This document shows, one piece after another, positions 1-8,072 of a stretch of DNA of 64,000 nt (positions within the stretch are counted from its first letter, which is position 1; each line of letters starts with the position of its first letter). The translations under genes and the position numbers were made by a program. The stretch lies in assembly GCA_044222685.1 (NCBI GenBank), contig JBGAMU010000019.1, positions 1 to 64,000 on the forward strand, in the 5' to 3' direction. The notes under the pieces were generated by a model. The model ran no database searches. It saw only the letters and a list, made by a program, of their open reading frames with translations, and was not told the origin of the DNA. Source of the DNA: JAEUPI01 sp044222685 (GTDB lineage: Bacteria > Pseudomonadota > Gammaproteobacteria > Burkholderiales > Burkholderiaceae_C).

Positions 1-399
1 CGAGCTGTCCTTCTCGATGAACAGGTCGCGTTGAGGCACGTAAGCCTCGGGCTGGTAGTAGTCGTAGTAGCTGACGAAGTACTCCACCGCGTTCTTCGGA
101 AAGAACTCGCGGAACTCGCTGTACAGCTGCGCGGCCAGCGTCTTGTTCGGCGCGAACACGATCGCCGGCCGCCCGAGCCGCGCGATCACGTTGGCCATGG
201 TGAAGGTCTTGCCCGACCCGGTGACACCCAGCAGCGTCTGATAGGTCAGGCCATCGCGCACGCCTTCGACCAGTTGCTCGATGGCGATCGGCTGGTCGCC
301 GGCGGGGAAGTACGGTTGGAACAGCTGGAACGGCGAGTCCGGGAAGGTGATGAACTCACCCACCGGCGCCACGGCCTCGACGACTGACTGGTCGGACAT
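1..399 (-). CDS. uvrB: UvrB, excinuclease ABC subunit B (N-terminal part)
   Basis: Damage-verification helicase of nucleotide excision repair; with UvrA it loads on damaged DNA and recruits UvrC. Only the first 133 codons are inside the window. Reading leftward from the ATG at 399, Walker A (GVTGSGKT) lies at residues 58-65. The start of the UvrB-specific beta-hairpin (YYDYYQPEAY) is near residues 111-120, and residues 22-40 (SPFQLFQPYFPAGDQPIAI) are typical of the family. The gene is divergent from the aminotransferase and shares about 160 bp of upstream DNA with it. Nothing abnormal is seen in the visible part. Confidence 0.97.
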   Translation of the reverse strand, partial: MSDQSVVEAVAPVGEFITFPDSPFQLFQPYFPAGDQPIAIEQLVEGVRDGLTYQTLLGVTGSGKTFTMANVIARLGRPAIVFAPNKTLAAQLYSEFREFFPKNAVEYFVSYYDYYQPEAYVPQRDLFIEKDSS

Positions 400-559
400 T
401 CGGATTGCACTTTCCCTGGGCGGTCATTCGGTGCGGCCCCGATACAATTCGTCTGCGCGACTGTGGTGCAGATGGGCCACCCGTCAGCGTAATGCAGTCG
501 CCACCACTTTGCGAGCCGCCTGCTGCGGCTTGGGAAACTTTGATCCTTCAGGACGGACC

Positions 560-1756
560 ATGACGCTCTTCTCGGCGGTCGAACTGGCCCCGCGCGACCC
601 CATCCTCGGTTTGAACGAGCAGTTCGCATCCGACCCCAACCCGGCCAAGGTCAATCTCGGCGTCGGCATGTACTACGACGAGGACGGCAAGCTGCCATTG
701 CTCAAGTGCGTGGCTGCAGCCGAGCAGGCGATGGTCGAGGCGCCCAAGCCTCGCGGCTATCTGCCGATCGACGGCATCGCCGCCTACGACAAGGCGGTGC
801 AATCACTGGTGTTCGGAACCGACAGCCAAGCCGTCCGCGAGCAGCGTGTCGCCACCGTCCAGGCCCTGGGCGGCACGGGTGGTCTGAAGGTGGGCGCCGA
901 TTTCCTCAAGCGCCTGCAGCCGCAGGCACGCGTGCTGATCAGCGACCCGAGCTGGGAGAACCACCGCGCGCTGTTCACGCTCGCCGGCTTCCCGGTGGAA
1001 AGCTATCCGTACTACGACGCCGAACGGCGCGGCGTGCGCTTCGATGCGATGCTGTCGACATTGAACGGCGTGGCGCCGGGCACGATCGTGGTGCTGCACG
1101 CGTGCTGCCACAACCCGACCGGCTACGACCTGACTGCCGAGCAATGGGATGCCTTGGTCGCTTCGGCTGCCGCGCGCGGTTGGGTGCCGTTTCTCGACAT
1201 GGCGTACCAGGGCTTCGGACAGGGCATCGCCGAAGATGGCCTGGCGGTGGCCAAGTTCCTGCGCTCCGGCGTCGATTTCTTCGTCGCGACCTCGTTCTCC
1301 AAGAGCTTCTCGTTGTACGGCGAGCGCGTCGGTGCGCTGTCGGTCGTCTGCGCGAGCAGGGACGAGGCCGCCCGCGTGCTGTCGCAGCTGAAGATCGTGA
1401 TCCGCACCAACTACTCCAACCCGCCGACGCATGGCGCGCAGGTGGTAACGGCGGTGCTGCTCGATCCGGCGCTGCGCCGCCTATGGGAGGACGAGCTCGG
1501 CGGCATGCGGCGGCGCATACGGCAGATGCGTTCCGATCTGGTCGAGCGGCTGGCCGCCGCCGGTGCGCGGCGCGATTTCGGCTTCATTGCCCAGCAGCAA
1601 GGCATGTTCAGCTACTCGGGACTGACGAAGGAGCAGATGCAGCGCCTGCGCACCGAGTTCGGTGTCTACGGCGTCGACTCAGGACGGATCTGCGTGGCAG
1701 CGCTCAACAGCCGCAACATCGGACATGTCGCGCAAGCGATCGCCCAGGTCCTCTGA
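560..1756 (+). CDS. Aspartate/aromatic amino acid aminotransferase (class I PLP)
   Basis: Fold-type I PLP transaminase of the AspC/TyrB group, moving amino groups between aspartate or aromatic amino acids and 2-oxoglutarate in the cytoplasm. The 398-residue length is normal. Visible family marks are ACCHNPTG near residue 178, the PLP lysine in SFSKSFSLYGERVG (about residue 248) and the C-terminal arginine context SGRICVAALN. The ATG at 560 begins MTLFSAVELAPRDPILGL, the usual start for the family; an open frame continues upstream to 281 but runs through the divergent uvrB start. Sequence alone does not separate AspC from TyrB specificity, so no symbol is given. Confidence 0.93.
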   Translation: MTLFSAVELAPRDPILGLNEQFASDPNPAKVNLGVGMYYDEDGKLPLLKCVAAAEQAMVEAPKPRGYLPIDGIAAYDKAVQSLVFGTDSQAVREQRVATVQALGGTGGLKVGADFLKRLQPQARVLISDPSWENHRALFTLAGFPVESYPYYDAERRGVRFDAMLSTLNGVAPGTIVVLHACCHNPTGYDLTAEQWDALVASAAARGWVPFLDMAYQGFGQGIAEDGLAVAKFLRSGVDFFVATSFSKSFSLYGERVGALSVVCASRDEAARVLSQLKIVIRTNYSNPPTHGAQVVTAVLLDPALRRLWEDELGGMRRRIRQMRSDLVERLAAAGARRDFGFIAQQQGMFSYSGLTKEQMQRLRTEFGVYGVDSGRICVAALNSRNIGHVAQAIAQVL

Positions 1757-1889
1757 CGTCATTGCGCCGCCATGCGGAATCTGCCGTGGCCGGTGGGCGA
1801 CGAAAACAGGCACAGTTAGGAGTGGCAGCTCGGACAATCCCCCGCGACTGATCGATGTCAGGCTATTGCCAGTAGTATTCGTCAGAATG

Positions 1890-1900
1890 CTGCATTGCAC
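1890..1900. promoter_or_regulatory. Candidate PhaR-type operator ahead of phaZ
   Basis: The sequence CTGCATTGCAC contains TGCA-T-TGCA, an inverted repeat. It sits about 85 bp upstream of the phaZ start. PhaR, the repressor of polyhydroxyalkanoate granule genes, is reported to bind CTGC-N3/4-GCAG-like sites, and this differs only in the last base. Binding is inference. Confidence 0.35.
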
Positions 1901-1983
1901 AAATCATGTGCTGCCCGCACCGGACCTGCCCCACTGCAGGCGGCTCGGCAGGCGGACGTGACACAACCAGGAGTCGCTCGGCC

Positions 1984-3291
1984 ATGCTCTATCAGCTCTA
2001 CGAATCCCAGCGCGCCTTGATGGCGCCCTTTGCCGAGTTCGCCAGCGCCTCCTCCAAGCTGTACAGCCACCCGCTGTCGCCGTTCACGCACGTGCCGATG
2101 GCGCAGCGTTATGCCGCCGGCTTCGACCTGATGCACCGGCTGGCCAAGGAATACGAGAAACCCGAGTTCGACATCAAGTCCACCACCGTGGCCGGTGTCG
2201 AGGTCGCGGTGCAGGAACAGGTCACGCTCGCGAAGCCTTTCTGCCGCCTGCTGCGCTTCAAGCGCTTCACCGACCATGCGCCGGTGCTGGCTCGCATGAA
2301 GACGCAGCCCAAGGTGCTGGTCGTGGCGCCGCTGTCGGGGCACCACTCGACACTGCTGCGCGACACCGTGAAGATGCTTCTGCGCGACCACAAGGTCTTC
2401 ATCACCGACTGGACCGACGCGCGCATGGTGTCGCTCGAGCACGGTCCGTTCCATCTCGACGACTACGTCGAGTACGTGCAGGAGTTCATCCGCACGATCG
2501 GCCACGACGTCAACGTCATCTCGGTTTGCCAGCCCACGGTGCCGGTGCTGGCGGCGGTGTCGCTGATGGCCAGCCGCGGTGAGCGCACGCCACCCGCCCT
2601 GGTGATGATGGGCGGGCCGATCGATGCGCGCCGCTCGCCGACAGCGGTCAACAACCTGGCGATGAACAAGAGCTTCGACTGGTTCGAGAACAACGTCATC
2701 TATCGCGTGCCGCCCAACTATCCGGGGTGCAACCGTCGCGTCTACCCGGGCTTCCTGCAGCACACCGGCTTTGTCGCGATGAACCCGGATCGCCACATGA
2801 GCTCGCACTACGATTACTTCCTGGACCTGGTGCGCGGCGACGAGGACAGCGTGGACGCGCACCGGCAGTTCTACGACGAGTACAACGCGGTGCTCGACAT
2901 GCCGGCGGAGTACTACCTCGACACCATCAAGACCGTGTTCCAGGATTTCGCGCTCGTCAACGGCACCTGGGACGTCGCCGGTGAGCGTGTGCGCCCGCAG
3001 GACATCACCACCAGCGCCGTGCTCACCGTCGAAGGCGAACTCGACGACATCTCCGGCGCCGGCCAGACCCGCGCGGCGCACTCGCTGTGCACCGGCGTAC
3101 CCGCGTCGCGCCAGCAGCACTACGACGCGATCGGTGCCGGCCACTACGGCATCTTCTCCGGCCGGCGCTGGCGCGAGCAGGTCTACCCCGAGGTGCAGCG
3201 CTTCATCGAGCGCTACAACCGGCCGGGCGCTCTGCTCAAGCCGCCGGCGGCCAAGAAGGTCAATCGCGCCGCCGCGAAGCGCCGCAAGTAG
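1984..3291 (+). CDS. phaZ: Intracellular polyhydroxybutyrate depolymerase PhaZ
   Basis: Mobilises stored polyhydroxybutyrate granules by thiolysis/hydrolysis in the cytoplasm. The 435-residue protein begins MLYQLYESQRALMAPF, the characteristic N-terminus of PhaZa1-type enzymes. The nucleophile is the cysteine in SVCQPT (residue 182), matching the catalytic cysteine known in Cupriavidus PhaZ1. A GHYGIFSGRRWRE block near the C-terminus holds the probable catalytic histidine, and the tail is lysine/arginine rich. There is no signal peptide, consistent with an intracellular enzyme. It stands alone with a 227-bp upstream gap that contains a possible PhaR operator. Confidence 0.95.
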   Translation: MLYQLYESQRALMAPFAEFASASSKLYSHPLSPFTHVPMAQRYAAGFDLMHRLAKEYEKPEFDIKSTTVAGVEVAVQEQVTLAKPFCRLLRFKRFTDHAPVLARMKTQPKVLVVAPLSGHHSTLLRDTVKMLLRDHKVFITDWTDARMVSLEHGPFHLDDYVEYVQEFIRTIGHDVNVISVCQPTVPVLAAVSLMASRGERTPPALVMMGGPIDARRSPTAVNNLAMNKSFDWFENNVIYRVPPNYPGCNRRVYPGFLQHTGFVAMNPDRHMSSHYDYFLDLVRGDEDSVDAHRQFYDEYNAVLDMPAEYYLDTIKTVFQDFALVNGTWDVAGERVRPQDITTSAVLTVEGELDDISGAGQTRAAHSLCTGVPASRQQHYDAIGAGHYGIFSGRRWREQVYPEVQRFIERYNRPGALLKPPAAKKVNRAAAKRRK

Positions 3292-3308
3292 CGCCCGATA
3301 ATCTGCGG

Positions 3309-3983
3309 GTGGCTTCGCCTTCGCCCCTGACAGACCCCCTGACAGACCGCATCGATTCCGCGCTGCCGCAGACGCAGTGCACGCGCTGCGGCTTTCCTGA
3401 CTGCCGCGCCTACGCGACGGCCATCACCACCGAGGCAGCCGCGATCAACCGCTGCCCGCCCGGCGGAGCCGAGGGGATCGTCCGGCTCGCCACCCTGACC
3501 GGCCGCGATCCATTGCCGCTCGATCCACAACGAGGCGTCGAGGGTCCGCGTGCGCTGGCCGTCATCGACGAAGGCTGGTGCATCGGCTGCACCTTGTGCA
3601 TCAAGGCCTGTCCGGTGGACTGCATCGTCGGCGCTCCCAAGCGCATGCACACCGTGGTCGACGAGCAGTGCACCGGCTGCGAGCTGTGCCTGCCGGCCTG
3701 CCCGGTGGACTGCATCGTCATGCAACCGGTTAGCGGGCAACGCACCGGCTGGCAGGCCTGGAGCGCAGCGCAGGCCGCCGAGGCGCGAACGCGCTACCAG
3801 CAGCGAGCGCAGCGGCTCGAACGCACCGCCGAGGAAGACGATCTGCGGCTGGCCGGCCGAGCGGCGGAGAAGCTCGCCGATCTGGAACAGAGCAGTTCGC
3901 TCGTCGACGCCGCGGCGCTCGAGCGCAAGCGCGCCGTCGTGCAGGCCGCGCTGGAGCGTGCGCGGGCGCGCGCTCCCAGGTGA
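3309..3983 (+). CDS. rsxB: RnfB/RsxB-type ferredoxin
   Basis: Iron-sulfur electron carrier of the RnfB/RsxB type. An N-terminal four-Fe-four-S motif (CTRCGFPDC plus a later CPPGG) is followed by two ferredoxin clusters: CIGCTLCIKACPVDC near residue 94 and CTGCELCLPACPVDC near residue 124. The C-terminal 80 residues are charged and probably helical. Start chosen at the GTG at 3309 (VASPSPLTDPLTDRID), because no ATG lies between the phaZ stop and the first cysteines. The stop overlaps a possible GTG start of nth, as in many Burkholderiales where rsxB and nth are adjacent. No other Rnf subunits are nearby, so its partner complex is unknown. Confidence 0.88.
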   Translation: MASPSPLTDPLTDRIDSALPQTQCTRCGFPDCRAYATAITTEAAAINRCPPGGAEGIVRLATLTGRDPLPLDPQRGVEGPRALAVIDEGWCIGCTLCIKACPVDCIVGAPKRMHTVVDEQCTGCELCLPACPVDCIVMQPVSGQRTGWQAWSAAQAAEARTRYQQRAQRLERTAEEDDLRLAGRAAEKLADLEQSSSLVDAAALERKRAVVQAALERARARAPR

Positions 3984-3994
3984 GCGCCAGTCGC

Positions 3995-4648
3995 ATGAAG
4001 CCGGCCGACGTCGAGTTCCTGTTCACCACACTGCTGGCGGCCAACCCACACCCGCGAAGCGAACTCGAATACAGCAGCGTGTTCGAACTGCTTGCGGCCG
4101 TGTTGTTGTCGGCGCAGGCGACCGACGCCGGCGTCAACAAGGCCACGCGCCGGCTGTTCGCCCGGGCACCCACGCCGCGCGCGATGCTGGCGCTCGGAGT
4201 CGACGCGCTGAGCGAACACATCCGCACGATCGGCCTTTACCGCAACAAGGCGCGGCATTTGCTGGCCACCTGCGCCATGCTCGTCGAGCAGCACGGCGGC
4301 AAGGTGCCGCGCGATCGGGCGGCGCTGCAGGCGCTGCCGGGCGTCGGCCGCAAGACGGCCAACGTGGTGCTCAACGTCGCCTTCGGCGATCCCACGATAG
4401 CGGTCGACACGCACGTCTTTCGTGTCGCCCATCGCACGGGGCTCGCCGACGGCGCCACACCCGAGGCGGTGGAGCAGCAACTGCTCGCCGTCGTGCCGGA
4501 CGCGTTTCTCGGTGAGGCCCATCACTGGTTGATCCTGCACGGGCGCTACGTCTGCACGGCGCGCGGCCCGCAATGCAACGCCTGTGCGATCAGTCGGGTG
4601 TGCGCCGCGTATCCGGTGCTCCAGCGCCGTTCACCGCTAACGGCCTGA
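3995..4648 (+). CDS. nth: Endonuclease III
   Basis: Base-excision DNA glycosylase/AP lyase for oxidised pyrimidines. It shows the helix-hairpin-helix with catalytic lysine (LPGVGRKTANVVLN), the catalytic aspartate in AVDTHVFRVA, and the C-terminal four-Fe-four-S ligands spaced Cys-6-Cys-2-Cys-5-Cys. The ATG at 3995 (MKPADVEFLF) aligns residue for residue with the E. coli start. An in-frame GTG at 3980 overlaps the rsxB stop and is an alternative start implying translational coupling. The predicted protein is 217 residues. Confidence 0.95.
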   Translation: MKPADVEFLFTTLLAANPHPRSELEYSSVFELLAAVLLSAQATDAGVNKATRRLFARAPTPRAMLALGVDALSEHIRTIGLYRNKARHLLATCAMLVEQHGGKVPRDRAALQALPGVGRKTANVVLNVAFGDPTIAVDTHVFRVAHRTGLADGATPEAVEQQLLAVVPDAFLGEAHHWLILHGRYVCTARGPQCNACAISRVCAAYPVLQRRSPLTA

Positions 4649-4727
4649 CAACTCCGGCGGCGGGAAGCCGACCGACGGTCCGCGAGAGCCGACCTACAAT
4701 GCCGCCACCGTAGGTCGGTGGACGCCG

Positions 4728-4937
4728 ATGGCCACATTGCAGGACCTTGCCGAGCGGATCGAACGACTCTTGCTGCGGCACGAGGAAGTCAAGCGCACCA
4801 ACTCGTTGCTCGAGGAGCAATTGACGCAGGTGAGCCATGAGCGCGACAACCTCAAGTCGCGCCTGTCGGCCGCGCGCTCGCGCATCGATGCGCTGCTCGA
4901 GCGCCTGCCAGCCAGCGGACCGGGCGCGCGCGAATGA
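4728..4937 (+). CDS. Small coiled-coil protein (TIGR02449/ZapB-like)
   Basis: A 69-residue, almost wholly helical protein with heptad leucines (LAERIERLLLRHEEVKRTN), typical of the small coiled coil found immediately upstream of zapA in beta- and gammaproteobacteria. By position and shape it is likely a cell-division accessory akin to ZapB; this is inference. Its stop overlaps the zapA ATG (ATGA at 4934), so the two are probably translated together. Confidence 0.85.
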   Translation: MATLQDLAERIERLLLRHEEVKRTNSLLEEQLTQVSHERDNLKSRLSAARSRIDALLERLPASGPGARE

Positions 4938-5239
4938 GCCAGCTCGAGGTCACGATACTGGGCCAGAGCTACGTGCTGGCCTGCCCCGATGGTGGCGAGC
5001 GCGACCTGCTCGAGGCCGTGGCTGCGGTCGATCGCGAGATGAGTGCGATTCGCGACGCCGGCAAGGTGAAGGCGCGCGAACGCATCGCCGTGCTGGCCGC
5101 ACTGAACCTGGCTTACCAGCTGGCCGAAGCGCCGCCGCGCGACAGCCCACCGGCGCAGGCCCCGATGGCCGCGGCTGAGTTGACGCGCCTGATCGAGCGC
5201 ATCGACTCGGCTCTCGAGCACGACGGCCGTCTGCTGTAG
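4934..5239 (+). CDS. zapA: Cell division protein ZapA
   Basis: FtsZ-ring stabiliser of 101 residues. The N-terminal beta-strand module (MSQLEVTILGQSYVLACPDG) and the following RDLLEAVAAVDREMSAIRD helix are the conserved FtsZ-binding region. The C-terminal part forms the coiled-coil dimer and ends ERIDSALEHDGRLL. Placement between a small coiled-coil gene and 6S RNA is the standard betaproteobacterial arrangement. Confidence 0.94.
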   Translation: MSQLEVTILGQSYVLACPDGGERDLLEAVAAVDREMSAIRDAGKVKARERIAVLAALNLAYQLAEAPPRDSPPAQAPMAAAELTRLIERIDSALEHDGRLL

Positions 5240-5340
5240 CGCGGCACCTGCGCCGACTAAGCGCCCCGCGACCGGCCGCCGGGCGCACAGCGCTTGCGGA
5301 AATCACGCCAAACATGGTGCGTCGCGCGAACATCGCGGCG

Positions 5341-5346
5341 TAGAAT
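5341..5346 (+). promoter_or_regulatory. -10 box of the 6S RNA promoter
   Basis: TAGAAT lies 7 bp before the inferred 5' end of 6S RNA at 5354, the right distance for a sigma-70 -10 element. No convincing -35 hexamer is seen 16-18 bp upstream. Confidence 0.55.
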
Positions 5347-5353
5347 CCTCATC

Positions 5354-5526
5354 GTCCGTCGCGTTCGCGGAGGTTTTATTTCCTTGAACCGATGCTCCTT
5401 GAGCTAGGGACTGGAATATTGCTTGGCGGGTGTGATCGTCTCGCGTCAGATGAACCCGAAGCCTTGCTGACCGGGCCCACCTGAATCCCCTGGGTTCAGG
5501 AATGCGGCCTCCGGTGCGCGGCGGAC
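5354..5526 (+). ncRNA. ssrS: 6S RNA
   Basis: About 173-nt regulatory RNA that binds sigma-70 RNA polymerase and represses transcription in stationary phase. The ends pair perfectly over 10 bp (GTCCGTCGCG at 5354-5363 with GCGCGGCGGAC at 5516-5526, allowing G-U). Inside are the family blocks GGACTGGAATATTGCTTGG, GTGTGATCGTCTCGCGTC and CCTGAATCCCCTGGGTTCAGG. It lies directly downstream of zapA, the conserved location in beta- and gammaproteobacteria. It accounts for the gene-free stretch between zapA and the EVE gene. End points are inferred from the pairing. Confidence 0.9.
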
Positions 5527-5585
5527 ACATACCTCCTCATCCTTCGCCTGACCAGCCCTCGCAACGGCCGAGCCGTCGCCCGACC

Positions 5586-6050
5586 ATGCCGCAATACTGG
5601 CTCATGAAGAGCGAGCCCGACGAGGTCTCGATCGACGACCTGGCGCGCGCTCCCGGCAAACGGGTGCCGTGGACGGGCGTGCGCAACTACCAGGCACGCA
5701 ACTACATGCGCGACCAGATGCGCATCGGCGATGGCGTGTTGTTCTACCACTCGTCGTGCGCCGAGCCCGGTGTCGCCGGCATCGCGTCGGTGTGCAGCGC
5801 GCCGTATCCCGACGCCACGCAGTTCGACCGGCGCAGCAAGTATTACGACCCGAAGTCGGATACCGACGCGCCGCGCTGGATGCACGTGGACGTCAAGCTG
5901 GTCAAGTGCACGCGGCTGCTGCCGCTGCGCGAGATGCGCACCCGGCCCGAGCTCGCCGACATGCTGTTGCTGCGCAAGGGCAACCGGCTGTCGATCACGC
6001 CGGTCACCGAGGACGAGTGGCGCGCCGTGCTGGCCTTGCTCGAGTCCTGA
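5586..6050 (+). CDS. EVE-domain protein
   Basis: A 154-residue single-domain protein of the EVE (PUA-like) fold, related to thymocyte nuclear protein 1. Conserved points are the start MPQYWLMKSEPDE, the WTGVRNYQARNYMR loop and GVLFYHSS. EVE domains bind modified bases in DNA or RNA, but the ligand of this stand-alone bacterial type is not established. It lies just downstream of 6S RNA, where a folate cyclo-ligase gene is often found in other bacteria; none is present here. The TauE-type gene follows after 13 bp. Confidence 0.9.
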   Translation: MPQYWLMKSEPDEVSIDDLARAPGKRVPWTGVRNYQARNYMRDQMRIGDGVLFYHSSCAEPGVAGIASVCSAPYPDATQFDRRSKYYDPKSDTDAPRWMHVDVKLVKCTRLLPLREMRTRPELADMLLLRKGNRLSITPVTEDEWRAVLALLES

Positions 6051-6063
6051 GCGAAGGCCACGT

Positions 6064-6885
6064 TTGATCTCGCTGCTGGAGCCGGCGCTCGCGCTGCAGT
6101 TGCTGGTGCTCGGTGCCGTCGCCGGCTTCCTGGCCGGGCTGCTCGGCGTGGGCGGCGGCATGATGATGGTGCCGTTCGTCACCTGGATGCTGTCGTCGCG
6201 CGGCGTCGAAGCCGGGCTTGCCGTCAAGATGGCGATCGCCACGTCGATGGCCACCATCGTGTTCACGTCGATATCGAGCCTGCGTGCCCACCACGGACGC
6301 GGCGCCGTGCTGTGGCCGATCGTGCGCACCATGTCGCCGGGCATCGTGGCCGGCGGCCTGCTGGCCGGCGCGGGAGCGTTCGCCCTGATCAAAGGCGCAT
6401 GGCTCGCCTTCGGCTTTGCCGCATTCGTCGGCTACTCGGCGACGCGCATGCTGATGCGCCGCAACGGCGTGCCCAGCGGTACCTTGCCGCGGCCGTGGGT
6501 GCAGTCGGCGGTCGGCGCCGGCATCGGCTTCCTGTCGGGCCTGGTGGGTGCCGGCGGCGCCTTCCTGTCGGTGCCGTTCATGACCCGCTGCAGCGTGCCG
6601 ATCCACAACGCGGTCGCCACCAGCGCCGCGATGGGTTTGCCGATCGCACTGGCCAGCACGATCGGCTACGTGCTCGGCGCCTGGAACCTGCAAACGCCGG
6701 TCACGGGCAGCGTGGGTTATGTCGTGCTGCCGATGCTGGCGCTGATCGCACTGGCCAGCATGAGCACGGCCCCGCTCGGCGCACGTGTCGCGCACGCCAC
6801 CGACACACGGCGACTCGCCGGCGGCTTTGCGACGCTGCTCTACCTGCTGGCGGCGTACATGGTATGGCGGGGCGTGACCGCCTAG
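6064..6885 (+). CDS. TauE/SafE-family membrane permease (TSUP)
   Basis: Inner-membrane anion permease of the TSUP (sulfite exporter TauE/SafE) family, about 273 residues with 7-8 predicted hydrophobic helices. Each half begins with the family glycine motif: GFLAGLLGVGGGMMMVPF near residue 20 and GFLSGLVGAGGAFLSVPF near residue 155. The start is a TTG at 6064, preceded 6 bp upstream by GAAGG; no earlier ATG gives a sensible N-terminus. The family handles sulfite, sulfonates or organosulfur anions; the substrate here cannot be read from sequence. Confidence 0.88.
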   Translation: MISLLEPALALQLLVLGAVAGFLAGLLGVGGGMMMVPFVTWMLSSRGVEAGLAVKMAIATSMATIVFTSISSLRAHHGRGAVLWPIVRTMSPGIVAGGLLAGAGAFALIKGAWLAFGFAAFVGYSATRMLMRRNGVPSGTLPRPWVQSAVGAGIGFLSGLVGAGGAFLSVPFMTRCSVPIHNAVATSAAMGLPIALASTIGYVLGAWNLQTPVTGSVGYVVLPMLALIALASMSTAPLGARVAHATDTRRLAGGFATLLYLLAAYMVWRGVTA

Positions 6886-6889
6886 GCAG

Positions 6890-7918
6890 TCACGCGCTCG
6901 CCGCGTCGAAGCGGATGCTGGCCAGCGCCACCGTGTTGCCGCCGCGCCGGCGCGCCTCGGACAACGCGGATTCGCAGGCGTTCAGCAGATCTTCCTGCGA
7001 ATGCGCCGTGTGCGGAAAGCTCGCGACGCCCATCGATACCGAGAAGCCCAGTTCCTCGCCATCGAGCACGACGATCTGCGTCGCGCATTGCCGGCGCAGA
7101 CCTTCCATGCGCGAATGCGCGGTGGCCAGGCCCACGCCCGACAGCAGCACGCCGAAACGGCGCGCCTGCAGCCGGCAAGACGCGTCCATTGCCCGGGTGT
7201 TGCCGCGCAGCAGGCGCCCCATCGCCTCGAGCACGCGGTCCTGCGCACGGCTGCCCAGGGCGGCCACACGCTCGCTGTCGTCGTCGAGTTCGACCAGCAC
7301 CAGCGCGAACTCGCGGTGCTCGCGGGTCGACAGATCGACTTCACGGCGCAACTGATCGTCGAAATGCGCGCGGGTGCTCAGACCTGTGGCACTGTCGCGC
7401 ATGACCTGCTCGCCGAACTCGCGGCGCAATTGCAGGTTGGCCGCCTGATGCTCTTCGATCTGCTCGAGTGCCGATTGCAGCTGCTGCTCGCGCATGCGCT
7501 GCGGGGCGATGTCGCGCCACACCGCAGCCAGCACCCGTCGGCCTGCCTGATCGCCGACGACGCGCATCACTTCCCAATCGTGGCGCGCATCGTGCCAGTC
7601 GAAGCGGTGTTCACTGGTGATCTGCCTGCCATGCGCCAGCGCCGTCTGATCGGCCGCACGCATCGCGGCCCCGAGCGTCGGGTCGAGCAACTCGGTGTCG
7701 CTTCGACCACACACCTCGGATACCGGGCGGCCGTAGAACGACGCCAACGAGTCCGAAACCCACAGGTAGCGACCGTCGGCGGCATCCTTCACACCGACCA
7801 TCACGCCTGGCTGCGCGGCCAGCGCCTGCAGCGTGTGCCCGAGAACACCGAGCAGCCCCGCGTCGGTATCGCGCGGTGAGGCGAGCGGTGAGGGATTGAT
7901 CTCGGCAGCAGCGGCCAT
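6890..7918 (-). CDS. PAS-GGDEF protein with degenerate active site
   Basis: A 342-residue cytoplasmic signalling protein: a PAS-like domain (about residues 35-150, GVKDAADGRYLWVSDSLASF), a short coiled coil (LQSALEQIEEHQAANLQ), then a GGDEF domain beginning DSATGLSTRAHFDDQL. The position of the GG(D/E)EF signature reads QARRFGVLL, so the metal- and GTP-binding residues are absent and diguanylate cyclase activity is not expected; it may act as a sensor or binding scaffold. Start chosen at the ATG at 7918 (MAAAAEINPSPL); in-frame ATGs at 7960 and 8005 would add a basic stretch without family support. The gene converges on the TauE-like gene. Confidence 0.8.
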   Translation of the reverse strand: MAAAAEINPSPLASPRDTDAGLLGVLGHTLQALAAQPGVMVGVKDAADGRYLWVSDSLASFYGRPVSEVCGRSDTELLDPTLGAAMRAADQTALAHGRQITSEHRFDWHDARHDWEVMRVVGDQAGRRVLAAVWRDIAPQRMREQQLQSALEQIEEHQAANLQLRREFGEQVMRDSATGLSTRAHFDDQLRREVDLSTREHREFALVLVELDDDSERVAALGSRAQDRVLEAMGRLLRGNTRAMDASCRLQARRFGVLLSGVGLATAHSRMEGLRRQCATQIVVLDGEELGFSVSMGVASFPHTAHSQEDLLNACESALSEARRRGGNTVALASIRFDAASA

Positions 7919-8072
7919 GTGGCTCGACCCCGTCCTGGCTAAGCGGACGACACGGGGCATGATAGCGACCTGCTTTGCATGCGTCTTTGTTTTGCGACGC
8001 AGCATGCGTCATATCACCCCCCTCGAATGCATACCCGTCGGGCCACGCGGAAAACCACCCTGTCTTCTGTTC

